Source: Cervus elaphus
Lineage: Eukaryota > Chordata > Mammalia > Artiodactyla > Cervidae
Reading direction: 5' to 3'
Assembly (NCBI RefSeq): GCF_910594005.1
Contig: NC_057834.1
Coordinates: 107,597,650-107,661,649, forward strand
Length of the DNA stretch: 64,000 nucleotides
Shown: piece by piece, positions 1 to 10,200 of the stretch
Layout of the letters: each line of letters opens with the position of its first letter
Numbering within the stretch: the stretch's first letter is position 1
Translations under genes and position numbers: made by a program
Notes under the pieces: model-generated
Database searches by the model: none
What the model saw: only the letters and a program-made list of their open reading frames with translations
Told to the model about the DNA's origin: nothing

Positions 1-477
1 AAAGGGTGGGAAGAAAATACCATGAAAACACCAGCCTTGAGAAATTTGGATTATCTGTAATAATATCAGACAAAGTAGGCTTCAGCAAAAACAATATGAC
101 CAGGGATATAGTGAGATGTTTCATAATGACAGAAGGTTCAGTTCATCCCAAAGACACAATAATCCTACATCCCTCTCCCAGATCTTCAAAATGCAGGAAG
201 CAAAAACTAACAGAACAGAAAGGGGAAATAGACAAATCCACAGATTGTTTGTTATAAAGAAACAGATATATGTGTATGTATGGCTGAGTTCCTTCCTTGC
301 TCACCTGTCACAGCATGTTAATTGACTAGATCCCAACTACAACAGGATAAAAAGTTAAAGAAATGTAACAGATTTCAAAAAAGGTATCAGCAACTTGATA
401 TTATTGATATTTATGGAACATTCTACCCAGAATGCACCTACTTTTCAAGTGCACATGGAACATTTAACAAGATCTAC
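1..477. other. AT-rich sequence, nothing recognised
   Basis: No repeat family, RNA gene or plausible coding exon is recognised. The short open frames overlap in several frames, have no coding character and lack splice context. It may be a very diverged LINE, but no diagnostic motif is visible. Confidence 0.5.
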
Positions 478-487
478 CATAGGCAAG

Positions 488-703
488 AGGGGCTTTCCTC
501 ATAGCTCAGTCGGTAAAGAATCTGCCTGCAATGCAGGAGACCTGGATTCGATCCCTGGGTCAGGAAGATTCCCTGGAGAAGAAAATGGCAACCCACTCCA
601 GTATTCTTGCCTAGAGAATCCCGTGGACAGAGGAGCCTAGCAGGCTACAGTCCATGGGGTTGCAAGAGTTGGAAATGACTTGGCGATGAAGCCACCACCA
701 CCC
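488..703 (+). mobile_element. Bov-tA SINE, full length
   Basis: A tRNA-derived head is followed by the Bov-A body, the usual ruminant arrangement. The head keeps a near-perfect RNA polymerase III promoter: A box tagctcagtcgg at 502-513 and B box ggattcgatcc at 544-554. The body contains the typical caacccactccagtattc segment and ends in a CCA-rich tail. It is flanked by an imperfect target duplication, cataggcaag (478-487) and catatgcaag (704-713), nine of ten matching. SINEs of this kind are transcribed by Pol III and moved by LINE (BovB) enzymes in trans; that role is family knowledge. Confidence 0.93.
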
Positions 704-725
704 CATATGCAAGGAAATAATACTT

Positions 726-986
726 CTTTTTTTTTTTGGCTGTGCTGAGTCTTCGCTGCTATGCAGGTTTTCTCTAGCTGCGGGGAGGAGGGCCTTCTCT
801 CTAGTTGCAGTGCTCAGGCTTCTCCTCACACTGGCTTACCCTGTTGCGGAGCACAGGCTCAGCAGTTGTGGTACATGGGCTTAGTTGCTCCTCGCCGTGT
901 GGAATCTTCCCAGATCAGTGATCTAACCCATGTCACCTACATTGGTAGGGCAGATGCTTTACCACTGAGCCACCAAGAAAGCCCAG
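726..986 (-). mobile_element. CHR-type SINE (cetartiodactyl tRNA-derived)
   Basis: Read on the minus strand it begins with a tRNA-like head and runs into the repeated 'ctagttgc / gtgctcaggcttct' modules and an A-rich tail (the T run at 727-738). Target duplication: aaataatactt (715-725) and aaagaatactt (987-997), ten of eleven. The family is shared with pigs and whales, so it should be older than the Bov-tA copies. Confidence 0.85.
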
Positions 987-997
987 AAAGAATACTT

Positions 998-1731
998 TTA
1001 AAAATATTGAAATCATATGGAGTATTTTCTTTGACTAGAATAAAAATATATTAGAAATCATATTACCAGACATGTGTGGAATATTCTCAAGTATTTGGAA
1101 ATTAAATAACACAGTTCTGTATAACTCATGGGTCAGAAAACAATCACAACATATACTAGAAAATATACTGTACTGAACGAAAATGACAGCACACATCAAA
1201 GTTGGTGGAATGCAGTTAAGGGAGAAATTTATGGCTTTACATGTTTATGTTAGAAAACTAGGGATATCCAAAATCAGCTAGAAGAAGAAAACAACTTCAA
1301 ACCTAAATATGTAGGAGTAAAGAAATAATAAAAATAATGGCAATTACATATAATAGAACAATCAGTTTAGGGAAATCAATGAATCTAAAAGCTGTTCTTA
1401 TAAATAAGTGGATAAATCTCTAGTAGACTCATCAAATAGGAGATGAAGAAAGCATAAATGATCAATAATAGGGATAAATGAGGGAATATTGTTATAATTA
1501 CAAATTTACAATCCTACAGAAATTTAAACAATAATAGGTAATATTTTAAGCAATATGATACTAAAAATGTAAATAAAATGCACAAGTTTCTTGAAATACT
1601 CAAATTACCAAACTAATACTAGAAAAAAGAGAAAACCTATATTGCCCTAAATTACCTACAGAATTTGAAACTGTTATTAAAACCTTTCCATTGATAAAAA
1701 TAAAGACTTCCAAGGTCAAACATTTAAGGAA
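998..1731 (+). mobile_element. Degraded L1 (LINE-1) internal fragment
   Basis: A-rich plus-strand sequence resembles the degraded middle of L1 ORF2, in the linker between endonuclease and reverse transcriptase, with many stops and frameshifts. It is continuous in orientation with the clear L1 3' end at 2032-3825. The assignment rests on weak matches, so the exact limits are uncertain. Confidence 0.5.
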
Positions 1732-1741
1732 GAAATAATAT

Positions 1742-2021
1742 ATTGTTCAGTCACCAAGCTGTGTCTGACTCTTCAAGTCCCCATGGGCTGCAGCAGGCTT
1801 CCCTGTCCCTCACCGTTTACCAAAGTTTACCCAAGTTCATATCCACTGCATCAGTGGTGCCATCCAACCTTCTTATCCTCTGTCACCCTTATCCTTATTC
1901 TCTGTCACCCTCTTCTCCTCCTGCCTTCAATCTTTCCCAGCATCAGGGTTTTTTCAGTGAGTCGGCTGTTCACATCAGATGGCCAAAGAATTGGAGTTTC
2001 AGCTCCAATAATAATAAATAT
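1742..2021 (-). mobile_element. BovB LINE 3' end (ART2A-like)
   Basis: The reverse complement gives the BovB terminal segment: gatgctgaagctg-like start, 'agatggttggatggca' core and 'catggggac' end. It is inserted in the L1, with a 10-bp AT-rich target duplication gaaataatat at 1732-1741 and 2022-2031. Only the last ~280 bp are present, the usual outcome of 5' truncation. A short internal repetition of ctctgtcaccc lies at 1879-1910. Confidence 0.88.
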
Positions 2022-2031
2022 GAAATAATAT

Positions 2032-3113
2032 GAATCCTGCATAAATTGTTTCAGGAAACACTTCACAATTTACTTTATAAGGTTAGACTTATTTTGCAAT
2101 CAAAACCAAATACTTATAAGAATAAACTCCACAAACTAATACCCTTCCTGAGGTTGGTGTAAAAAACCTTTTAAAAAAATAGCAAATAAAATCCAGGAAT
2201 ACTTTAAAAAGGGTAAATACTGCATCCAGTTGGAGTTTATTCCAAGAATACAGAGATAGTTTAACATATAAGAATCAGTTAATATAACAACATATTGACA
2301 GTAAAAAGAAATGTTTAATGGGTGGAAAAAAGCATTTGAAAAATGATATTCATTCATTATTTTTATGAAAAAGTAAGAAAATACTTCTCAACCAAAGAAT
2401 AGAAGGGAACTTCCTCAACAACTTGATAAAGAGCATCTATGAAAATCTTGCAACTAATATATGTAAAGTTAAAAGACAGAATACTTTCATTGTAAGATCA
2501 AGGCCATTAACTCACAAACTTAATTCAGAAAATAAAAAAAAATTACTTGAAATGGATCATAGATCTAAATGTAAAAGCTAAAACTACAAATTTGCAGAAG
2601 AAAACATTGAGCAAATATTTTCAACCTCTCTATTGGCAAATATTTCTTTGACAGAACACAAACAGAATAAGGACAATTAAATAAACCAGACTTCCTGAAA
2701 AATTAAAGCTACTATTCCAGAAACATCATCAAAAGAATAAAAAGCTACCCCATAGACTGGGAAAATATTTGTCATCACTAATTCTGACAAAGGACAAGTA
2801 TTTAGTGTATATAAGCAATTCTTAAAACATAAGATGACAAAAAATATTTTTAAGTGAGCAAAAGTCTAGAACACATACTTTCCAAAAGAGGATATAAAAG
2901 TGGCCAATAAATATGAGAAGATGCTCAATAGTATTAATCATTAGGGAAATATCAAATTAAATCACAATGACACACATAGTCATTAAAATGCCCAAAACTT
3001 AGACTATAATATCAAGTATTGACAAGATGTGGATTAACTAAAATTTTTTGTGTCACTGATGGTAACAAAGCCAGCACAACCACTCTGGAAAAAAAGCACT
3101 TTCTTATATACCT
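2032..3113 (+). mobile_element. L1M ORF2 3' portion, degraded
   Basis: The plus strand carries recognisable old L1 ORF2 C-terminal coding remnants, for example at 2560-2640 (aaatggatcatagatctaaa), 2750-2830 (gactgggaaaatatttg) and 2930-3060 (agatgctcaatagtattaat ... gacaagatgtgg). It has multiple stops and indels and is non-functional. It continues past the SINE at 3127 into the L1 3' end. Confidence 0.75.
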
Positions 3114-3126
3114 CTATGACTACCCT

Positions 3127-3347
3127 ATGTGCTTGCTAAGTCGCTTCAGTCATGTCTGACTCTGTGTGACTCTACGGACTGTAGCCCACCAGGCTTTTCT
3201 GTCCATAGGATTCCCCAGGCAAGAATACTGGAGTGGGCTGCCGTGCCTTCCTCCAGGAGATCTTTCCGACCCAGTGATTGAACTTGTGTCTCATGTCTCC
3301 TGTGTTGGCAGATGGGTTCTGTACCACTAGCACCACCTGGGAAGCCC
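3127..3347 (-). mobile_element. Bov-tA SINE in L1
   Basis: On the minus strand it starts gggcttcccaggtggtgct and has the longer head variant (…ctagtggtac…), then the Bov-A body. It sits inside L1 with a perfect 13-bp target duplication, ctatgactaccct, at 3114-3126 and 3348-3360. This makes the insertion order (L1 first, SINE later) certain. Confidence 0.95.
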
Positions 3348-3360
3348 CTATGACTACCCT

Positions 3361-3825
3361 ACACTATAGCAATTCCACTTCAAGTTGTTCACATAAGAGA
3401 AATCAAAATGTATGTCCACACAAAGACTTGTACACAAAAGGTCATAATAGGTTTTTTTTTTTTTTTTGTACTATCCCCAAACTGGGAACAACCCAAATGA
3501 CCACCAACAGATGAATGGATCAACAATCAACCCATCAACCTATCAGTCTACTGAAAAATGCAACCACATGGAGGAACCTAAACTACCATTCTATACAAAA
3601 GGGTCTATACTATATAATTCTAGTCATATGAAATTCTAGAAGAGACAAAACTGATCTACAGTGACAAAAACTTGTTTAACCATTTCTTATTTATTGATAG
3701 AATGAGCAGAAGGAAATTTTTTAGGTTGACGGTATTAGAGATCTTGGTTGTATACATTTGTCAAAGTCGATTAAACTGTACAAATACAGTGGGAGTTTTT
3801 TTATTGTATGTAAACAATATCCCCT
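3361..3825 (+). mobile_element. L1M 3' end and 3' UTR
   Basis: It matches the characteristic old L1 3' region: gcaattccacttcaag, the ccccaaactgggaacaaccc motif at 3475-3494, aacagatgaatggat, and the terminal region around 3745-3810 ending near ttattgtatgtaaac. A 16-T run at 3452-3467 interrupts the expected text and may be a secondary expansion or small insertion. Confidence 0.8.
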
Positions 3826-4033
3826 GGGCTTCCCTTGGTGGCTCAGTGTTAAAGGATCCACCTGCAATTCAGGAGATGCAGAAGATTTAGGTTCAATCCC
3901 TGCGCTGAGAAGATCCCCTGGAGAAGAAAATAGAATCCAGTATTCTTGTCTGGGAAATCCCACAAAGGAGCCTGGTGGGCTGCAATCCATGGGGTCACGA
4001 AGAATCAGACCTTAGTGACTAAACAACAACAAA
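3826..4033 (+). mobile_element. Bov-tA SINE
   Basis: It begins gggcttcccttggtggctc and ends with the family's (aac)n tail, gactaaacaacaacaaa. The body has lost part of the caacccactcc segment. A short possible target duplication, atatccc, lies at both sides, after the L1 end. Confidence 0.93.
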
Positions 4034-4684
4034 TGATATCCCACAATCCCTGGGCTTCCTGCAGTCTTCTCAGACTTTCTGGAGGGAGGGTCCCTCAAGT
4101 TTCTGCAGATGGCCCTGTGAAGCCCTTCCTCTTTGTTCTATGAATTTCCCTCCATCTCGATTGTCACTCACTTTTCACTCTTGGGTCCCTGTTCCCCACG
4201 GCTATCAAGTTCTCTCTAGTTATTTCATTGGAATACCCCAGCATGCTCCTTTCTCCTCATCTCCCAATGCAGTACCAACACAGAGCCATTTTGTATAGAG
4301 CATTTTACTAAAGATTTGGTGATGAAGTAAGGAAGTCACATCACAAGAAAGGAGACAAGTAAAGCTAAATGTCAGACAGCATTCATCATCTGTCCCTTGA
4401 AGGTAGTGACTCACTCTTGGCTACAGCCTCCTTCCATGGGGCTGGCCATGTTCTTTTCTCTCCCAAGTCCAAGCAGTAAGATTTTGACAAGAGCTGACAA
4501 TAGGAAAACCTCCAAGTCCTACTATGCTGTAAAAATTTTGAAAATGTAAATCTCATCTTTTTTTGACCTCTCTCATCAAGATGAGTCGTGGGACCTGCCT
4601 TTGCCGAGTCCAAAAAGCTGATTAATTTCTCAAGCAAATGAGAATTTTATTTCCTAATATGAAGTTTTCCTAGATTTGTGGTTT
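4034..4684. other. Unassigned sequence
   Basis: There is no recognisable repeat or coding exon. Base composition is mixed, and no open frame has a familiar protein domain. Confidence 0.5.
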
Positions 4685-4805
4685 TTACCTGGTATGATTA
4701 TTAAAAATGCAGATAACAGTGTCCAGGCAGATCCACCAAATAAGAATTTCTTGGCCCAAAACCTGGGAATCTGCATTTTAACCAGCACCTTCCCAGATCT
4801 CTCTG
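4685..4805 (+). mobile_element. MER5A-like hAT-Charlie MITE fragment
   Basis: The pair 'attaaaaatgcagat' and 'gggaatctgcattttaacc' around a degraded centre is typical of MER5A, a non-autonomous hAT-Charlie DNA transposon fossil shared by placental mammals. The termini are degraded. Confidence 0.6.
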
Positions 4806-5794
4806 CTTTGATTTCTTAAGGCAATTTAAAACAGAAAAAATTCCCCTTGTTTTGTGATGAATAAATCTTCTCAATATGTCCCTCAATAGATACGATTTCA
4901 GTCAGGGGTCTGTCAGCCTTAATTGCAGTAGTTAATACTTGAACTATACATACAGGAATGGTTTCCCATTTTCCATCTTCACAGCCCACTTCTGACGAAC
5001 AGTCCAATGGAGGTGGGGGTAGAACCACAAAAATGTTTTTGTGGCATTGACCTTCCTCTGGGTTCCTGATGGTATTTAAGGCTGGTGACCTGGGAAACAT
5101 CTTAAAAGTCCATAATATAAACTCTGTCTGTAGCTCCTTTAAATCACAAAGTCACTCCATTATCACTGCTCTTAACCACAGATTACTGTGAGCTTCCCAT
5201 GCCACCAGGAAGTTTTAGAGCAGGCTCTGAAAACATGGATTACCCAATAGGATCTTTAAATCAGCAAGATCTAGTTGAAGGTGTTAGACAAAGTTCTGGA
5301 AAACCATCTGGGCATGTGCTCTGTCTAGAGCCAAGAAGTGCTCCGGGGAGACCTTGAAATCACAAATGACAGAACTTTCCCTGAGTTCTCAGATGTTTCT
5401 CTACCAATTCTAGAAGTATGCCAAGAACTAAATTTCATTTGGGGCACCTCTTATCAGCAAGCAAAGATCAAGTCTTAACACCAAACATGTGGTTTGATGT
5501 GAATGAAGTTTTCAAAGCCCAGTGTTTGCCTTTTCAGTAACTGATTACAGCATGATTCTCCTCCCTGCTCCACATTGCTCCTCCAGCCCCTGGCCCCCAG
5601 ATCCTGCTGAATTGCTTTGATCCCTTTGGTGTCTGTGAATGCAGAGAGTGAGGCATATGTTAAACTCTTGTCTTTCATCACAAGTCTTTCAGGGGCACAT
5701 TGTTCCTCTGCTCATAAATACTATGGTGTTCCTTGTGGTTCAGAGATCCACATGAGAAGTAAGCTTCCTTCTCATCTTTTAAGTGTAAATACCA
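4806..5794. other. Unassigned sequence
   Basis: About 1 kb shows no recognised repeat, RNA gene or exon. The minus-strand open frames in 4816-5100 and 5475-5681 have no familiar domain and no homologous neighbour. Confidence 0.5.
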
Positions 5795-5802
5795 CGTTTG
5801 TA

Positions 5803-6016
5803 GGGCTTCCCTGATGTCTCAGTGGTAAAGAATCTGCCTACCAATACAGGAGTCACACGTTCGATCCCTGGGTCAGGAAGATCCCCCGAAAAAGGAAATG
5901 GCAACCCACTCCAGTACTTTTGCTTGGAAAAATGCCATGGACAAGAGGAGCTTGGCAGGCTACAGCATGGTGTTGCAAAAGGGTCAGACATGACGTGGTA
6001 GCTAAAAGAGCAATTG
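5803..6016 (+). mobile_element. Bov-tA SINE
   Basis: It starts gggcttccctgatgtctcag, with a B-box-like cgttcgatccc at 5859-5869, then the Bov-A body. The tail is degraded. Target duplication: cgtttgta (5795-5802) and tgtttgta (6017-6024), the single difference being a CpG-type change. Confidence 0.93.
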
Positions 6017-6024
6017 TGTTTGTA

Positions 6025-6329
6025 CTTTCCTGTTGCAACTGTTGAGTCTCATTGAATGTATTTGAGGTGCTGGTTTTTACTAACCATGAGGATGTTCCCT
6101 TATGATCTCCTGTGGATCATCAGAGCAGATACCATTTATTTTGTGCTTCTATGTTAATGCCACCTTTTGTGTTCATTATGGCCTTCTATCTGAATAGAAT
6201 CCTGTGGAAAATATTTTATGTTCACCCTCCTTTTGCAGAGGAGACAGTGAGGTGAAGTTACCAACTGCAGAGTGAGGGCCAGGAGGTGCATCTTCAAAGC
6301 GCTCATGCCTAACTACACCAATGATTTGC
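6025..6329. other. Unassigned, possible MIR trace
   Basis: Mostly nothing recognisable. The stretch 6222-6290 (cttttgcagaggagacagtg) faintly resembles a minus-strand MIR core. It forms part of a 135-codon minus-strand open frame (6176-6583) that has no recognisable domain. Confidence 0.35.
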
Positions 6330-6410
6330 TCCGTGTTCACTACAAGCCAGGCACTGTGGTAGGTGCTGAGGATTCCTACCTCCAAGGGGCTTAGAGTGTA
6401 TTTCACCTCT
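6330..6410 (-). mobile_element. L2 LINE 3' end fragment
   Basis: The text 'agccaggcactgtggtaggtgctgagga ... ccaaggggcttagagt' (shown here with gaps) is the antisense of the L2 3' end, where the sense strand reads gagctccttgagggcagg and cctagcacagtgcctggc. Confidence 0.6.
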
Positions 6411-6594
6411 ATCCTGGGAACTTGTGATTGTTTATCTAACCAGTCTGTGTGGTGAAATGGTTCAACTCTTTCTGCTTTAATGCTCTTTATGAGGGACAGT
6501 GTTCTGATTGATAAAGCTTTTTCCAAGCCTTTTATTTCACGAAGAGAGTGAGGATGATGCAGTTGAAAGGTATGAATATTCATTCAAGTTCTTG

Positions 6595-6745
6595 ACACAT
6601 GTTACCAAATACCCCTCAGAAAGGGTGTAACAATTTACACTTCCATCAGCTTCAGCAGTTTCTGAGAATGGCCATTTCACCCCACCCTTGCCAACACTGA
6701 ATACTCTCTCTCTCTCTTTTTAATCTCGTGTATCTGCTAGGCATC
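6595..6745 (-). mobile_element. Possible L1 fragment
   Basis: 'accaaatacccctcagaaag', 'tttacacttccatcagc' and 'ttgccaacactgaatac' resemble the antisense of an old L1 ORF2 C-terminal region. It is short and diverged. Confidence 0.45.
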
Positions 6746-7036
6746 ACACTCATAGCTCTGTAACCACAAACTGTACTTGATTTTATTTAGAGAAAAATAG
6801 ATGTCACTGACTTAGAATAGTTGAAGAATGACAATTTGTTGTTAAAACACCTCTCATTCCCCCATAATCAAATAGTAAAGCCCCATGCTTCCTTCTTGGG
6901 GCATATGGATATGATTATTAAGCTATCAATTATGTCTGAGACACACACAAAGTGCTTACTGATGTGTAAATCTCTCTGGGGAACAGCTCATCTGTGTTTC
7001 CACACCTTGTAACTAGGGAGCCTGGGAGTAATTGTC

Positions 7037-7061
7037 TTTTTTTTTCTTTTTTTTTTTTTTT
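7037..7061. repeat. T-rich run
   Basis: A 25-base T-rich run (one C) without an identifiable element attached. Confidence 0.8.
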
Positions 7062-7165
7062 GGTGAGTGAGTACTTGCCCATCCCTGAAGGACTCCAAAA
7101 CTCTGCTGGAGGGACATTTGATCAGGCCCTTTTTAGGGGCTTCTTTGCACTGCCTCTCTTTATTA

Positions 7166-7397
7166 GATGTGCATGCTAAGTTGCTTCAGTTATCTCTGAC
7201 TCTTCGTGATCCTATGGACTGTAGCCCGCCAGGCTTCTCTGTCCATGGGATTCTCCAGGCAAGAATACTGGAGTGGGTTGCCTCCTCCAGGGGATCTTCC
7301 TCCAGAGGATCCCAACCCAGGGATCAAAACTGAATCTCTTAACGTCTGCTGCATTGGCAAGTGGGTTCTTTACCACTAGCACCACCTGGGAATCCCA
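7166..7397 (-). mobile_element. Bov-tA SINE, long-head variant
   Basis: The reverse complement begins gggattcccaggtggtgcta and runs through head and Bov-A body to the tail side at 7166. The sequence near 7285-7310 repeats 'cctccag(g/a)ggatc', a small internal duplication. No clear target duplication was found. Confidence 0.92.
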
Positions 7398-7479
7398 ATT
7401 TCTCCCTTTTGCGTGTTTCCAGAGCACATTTTATGTCCCTTTGTTACGACACTAACACATCCAGTCTCGTGAAGTGTGT

Positions 7480-7630
7480 ACTTTCCTTAGCTCTCCGACT
7501 ACAGCAATGAGGCTAACAGTACCTGTTATGTAGATGTGCTGAAACAGTGCAGGTAACACACTTATCTGGCACAGAAATACCCTCGACACATATCTGTTGA
7601 GTGAAGGAATGAGTAGTGAACACATGATAA
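7480..7630 (+). mobile_element. Ancient repeat tail (L2 or MIR)
   Basis: 'acttatctggcacagaaata' and 'catatctgttgagtgaagg' resemble the common 3' end shared by L2 and MIR. Too diverged to choose between them. Confidence 0.35.
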
Positions 7631-7951
7631 ATCTTGGATGCTGCTCACTGCAGACAAATGTACATAATGTCAGAGGGATTCGTGAGAACACAGGGCCTGT
7701 GGCTTTTTCTCCAGAGATTGTGATTCAGTAAATCTGGAGTCAAAGCCCAGGCATCAAGGTGGTCTGGATGCTATACCTAGCACAGAGAATCTTGGTTCCT
7801 TGTGAGGTCCGTAGTGGCAAGGATGATATGATGTCTACTCTAAATGACCCTGCATCTATCCACTCCAGTCCCAACATGCAGGAAGTGCTCAAGGACAGGT
7901 AACCTGAATTTTGACTTATTGTATGGAGGAGGCATAGTTTCCAGGCTTGCT

Positions 7952-8079
7952 GCTGCTGCTACTAAGTTGCTTCTATCATATCCGACTCTGTGCGACCCCA
8001 TAGATGGCAGCCCACCAGACTCCTCTGTTCCTGGGATTCTCCAGGCAAGAGTACTGGAGTGGGTTGCCATTTCCTTCTC
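7952..8079 (-). mobile_element. Bov-A monomer (no tRNA head)
   Basis: Only the Bov-A body is present, ending in (GCT)n on this strand: tgctgctgctgctactaag. There is no tRNA-like head. Target duplication ccaggcttgct (7941-7951) and ccaggtttgct (8080-8090), ten of eleven, shows the head was missing at insertion (5' truncation) and was not lost later. Confidence 0.88.
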
Positions 8080-8146
8080 CCAGGTTTGCTAGTATGAGGA
8101 AAAGGACTGACAGTTATAAAATGTGTGTGGAATCTTCTCCCCAGTA

Positions 8147-8366
8147 GTTGCTGTTGTTTTTGTTTAGTCTCTCAGTGATGTCCAACTGTTTGCAACCCCA
8201 GGGACTATAGCCCGCCAGACTCCTCTGTCCATGGGATTTCCCAGGCAAGAATACTGGAGTGGGTTGCTATTTCCATTTCCAGGGGATCTTCCCAACCCAG
8301 GGGTCAAACCCGTGTCTCCTGAAATGGCAGGAAGGTTCTTTACCATTGAGCCACCAGGGAGGCCCC
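8147..8366 (-). mobile_element. Bov-tA SINE
   Basis: On the minus strand: ggggcctccctggtggctca head, Bov-A body, and tail (the gttgttttt run at 8152-8163). The B-box equivalent is visible as caaacccgtgtc on the plus strand. Flanks share a degenerate cttctcccc / cctcttccc. Confidence 0.92.
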
Positions 8367-8423
8367 TCTTCCCAATTACAATCTCAAAAATATAGCCCCC
8401 AATATCCTGGAGCAGGGCCATAT

Positions 8424-8685
8424 TTTTTTAAATATTTATTTATTTCTGGCTGTGCTGGGTCTTCATCGCTATGCGTGGGCTTTCTCTAGTTGCAGTGAGT
8501 AGGGACTACTCTTCGTTGAGGTGCTCAGGCTTCTAATTGTGTGGCTTCTCTTGTGAATCATGGGCTCTAGGGAATGCAGTCTTCAGTAGTTGCAGTGTGT
8601 GAGATCTTCCTGGACCAGAGATCAAACCCATGTCCCCTGCATTGGCAAGTGGATTCTTAACCACTGGACCACCAGGGAAGTCCAA
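8424..8685 (-). mobile_element. CHR-type SINE, complete
   Basis: The minus-strand head starts ttggacttccctggtggtcc, followed by the repeated 'tagttgc' modules and a tail of (aaat)n. It has a perfect 11-bp target duplication, cagggccatat, at 8413-8423 and 8686-8696. The right copy of the duplication joins directly to the MIR that is split by the next two BovB insertions. Confidence 0.92.
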
Positions 8686-8727
8686 CAGGGCCATATATTG
8701 AGCCGTTCATTATGTGCCACGTTATCT

Positions 8728-9013
8728 TCCTGAATATTTGTTGGAAGGACTGATGCTGAAGCTGAGACTCCAAAACTTTGACCACCCGATACAAAAAACC
8801 AACTCACTGGAAAAGACCCTGATGCTGGGAAAGATTGAAGGTGGGAGAAGAAGGGGATGACAAAGGATGAGATGATTGGATGGGATCACCAACTCGATGG
8901 ACATGAGTTTGAGCAAGCTCCAGGAGTTGATGATGGACAGGGAAGCCTCACATGCTGCAGTCCATGGGGGTCTCAAAGAGTCGAACATGACTGAGCGACT
9001 GAATTGAAACTGA
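8728..9013 (+). mobile_element. BovB 3' end
   Basis: Contains gaaggactgatgctgaagct through ctgagcgactgaattgaaac, the complete BovB terminal segment, 5'-truncated. Perfect 9-bp target duplication acgttatct at 8719-8727 and 9014-9022. It splits a minus-strand MIR. Confidence 0.93.
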
Positions 9014-9072
9014 ACGTTATCTGATTTAGCTTTCATGGTAATCTTCCTGAGATTTCATGGTAATCTTCTTAA
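9014..9072 (-). mobile_element. MIR segment stranded between two BovB copies
   Basis: This sequence joins 8697-8727 on the left to 10071-10200 on the right when the two BovB copies are removed, giving a minus-strand MIR: tattgagccgttcattatg ... then aaactgaggctcagagag. It also holds a 22-bp tandem repeat: tttcatggtaatcttc at 9031 and again at 9053. Confidence 0.7.
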
Positions 9073-10070
9073 AGAGATGGGACTACCAGATCACCTTACC
9101 TGCCTCCTGTGAAACCAATATGCAGGTCAAGAAGCAAATTAGAACCAGACATGGAACAATGGACTGGTTCCAAATTGGGAAAGGAGTATGTCAAAGCTGT
9201 ACATTGTCTCCCTGCTTATTTAACTTATATGCAGAGTACATCATGGGAAATGCCAGGCTGGATGAAGCACAAGCTGGAATCAAGATTGCTGGGAAAAGTA
9301 TTAATAACCTCAGATATGCAGATGACACCACCCTTATAGCAGAAAGTGAAGAGGAACTAAAGAGCCTCTTGATGAAGGTGAAAAAGGAGAGTGAAAAAGT
9401 TGGCTTAAAATTCAACATTCAGAAAACTAAGATCACGGCATCCAGTCCCATCATTTCATGGCAAATAGGTGGGGAAACAATGGAAACAATGACAGACTTT
9501 ATTTTCTTGGTCTCCAAAATCACTGTGGTTGGTGACTACAGCCATGAAATTAAAAGATGCTTGCTTCCTGGAAGGAAAGCTCTGACAACCTAAACAGCAT
9601 ATTAAAAACCAGAGACATTACTCTGCCGACAAAGGTCTGTCTAATCAAAGCTATGGTTTTTCCCGTAGTCATGTATGGATGTGGGCCATAAAGAAGGCTA
9701 GTAACTGACGAATTGATACTTTTGAACTGTGGTGTTGGAGAGTCCCTTGGATTGCAAGGAGATCAATCCAGTCAATTCAAAAGGAAATCAGTCCTGAATA
9801 TTCATTGGAAGGACTGATGCTGAAGTTGAAGCTCCAATACTTTGGCCACCTCATGTGAAGAGGCAACTCATTAGAAAGGGCTCTGATTCTGGGAAAGATT
9901 GAAGGCAGGAGAAGGGGAAAACAGAGGACAAGATGGTTGGATGGCATCACCGATTCAATGGACATGAGTTTGAGGAAGCTCCAGGAGATGGTGAAGGACA
10001 GGGAAACCTTGCATTCTTCAGTCCATGGGGTCACAAAGAGTCAGACACAACTGAGTGGCTGAACAACAAC
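9073..10070 (+). mobile_element. BovB LINE, 5'-truncated, with broken RT frame
   Basis: This is the C-terminal third of BovB ORF2 (RTE-clade endonuclease/reverse transcriptase polyprotein). The open part (about 9057-9593) encodes the late RT palm and thumb region, including the catalytic YADD at 9315-9326. A one-base loss near 9585-9592 shifts the frame and gives a stop. Downstream remnants of the C-terminal domain continue out of frame to the 3' end, tgagtggctgaacaacaac. Target duplication aatcttctta / aatcttccta (9062-9071, 10071-10080). It was dead or died after arrival and is not a host gene. Confidence 0.92.
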
Positions 10071-10200
10071 AATCTTCCTAAGGGGGGAAACTGAGGCTCA
10101 GAGAGTTTGGCACTTGTCTGAAGTCACAGAGCAAGTCAGTGGCCATGCTGGACTTCATATCAGGCATGAGTGACTGCCCGAACTGAGACCCTTCCATGCA
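10071..10200 (-). mobile_element. MIR SINE (right part)
   Basis: ggggaaactgaggctcagag and 'gaagtcacagagcaagtcag' are the antisense MIR core and tRNA-proximal part. It is the right-hand remainder of the MIR interrupted by the BovB copies at 8728 and 9073. Confidence 0.85.

Noticed and set aside
502..554. tRNA gene
   Set aside because: A and B boxes are present but belong to a Bov-tA SINE head; no cloverleaf or acceptor stem followed by a terminator.
6176..6583. 135-codon minus-strand open frame
   Set aside because: Overlaps an L2 fragment and a MIR-like trace; no recognisable domain.
9057..9593. 178-codon frame as a host gene
   Set aside because: It is the RT part of a 5'-truncated BovB with a target duplication; it starts in flanking sequence and ends in a frameshift.
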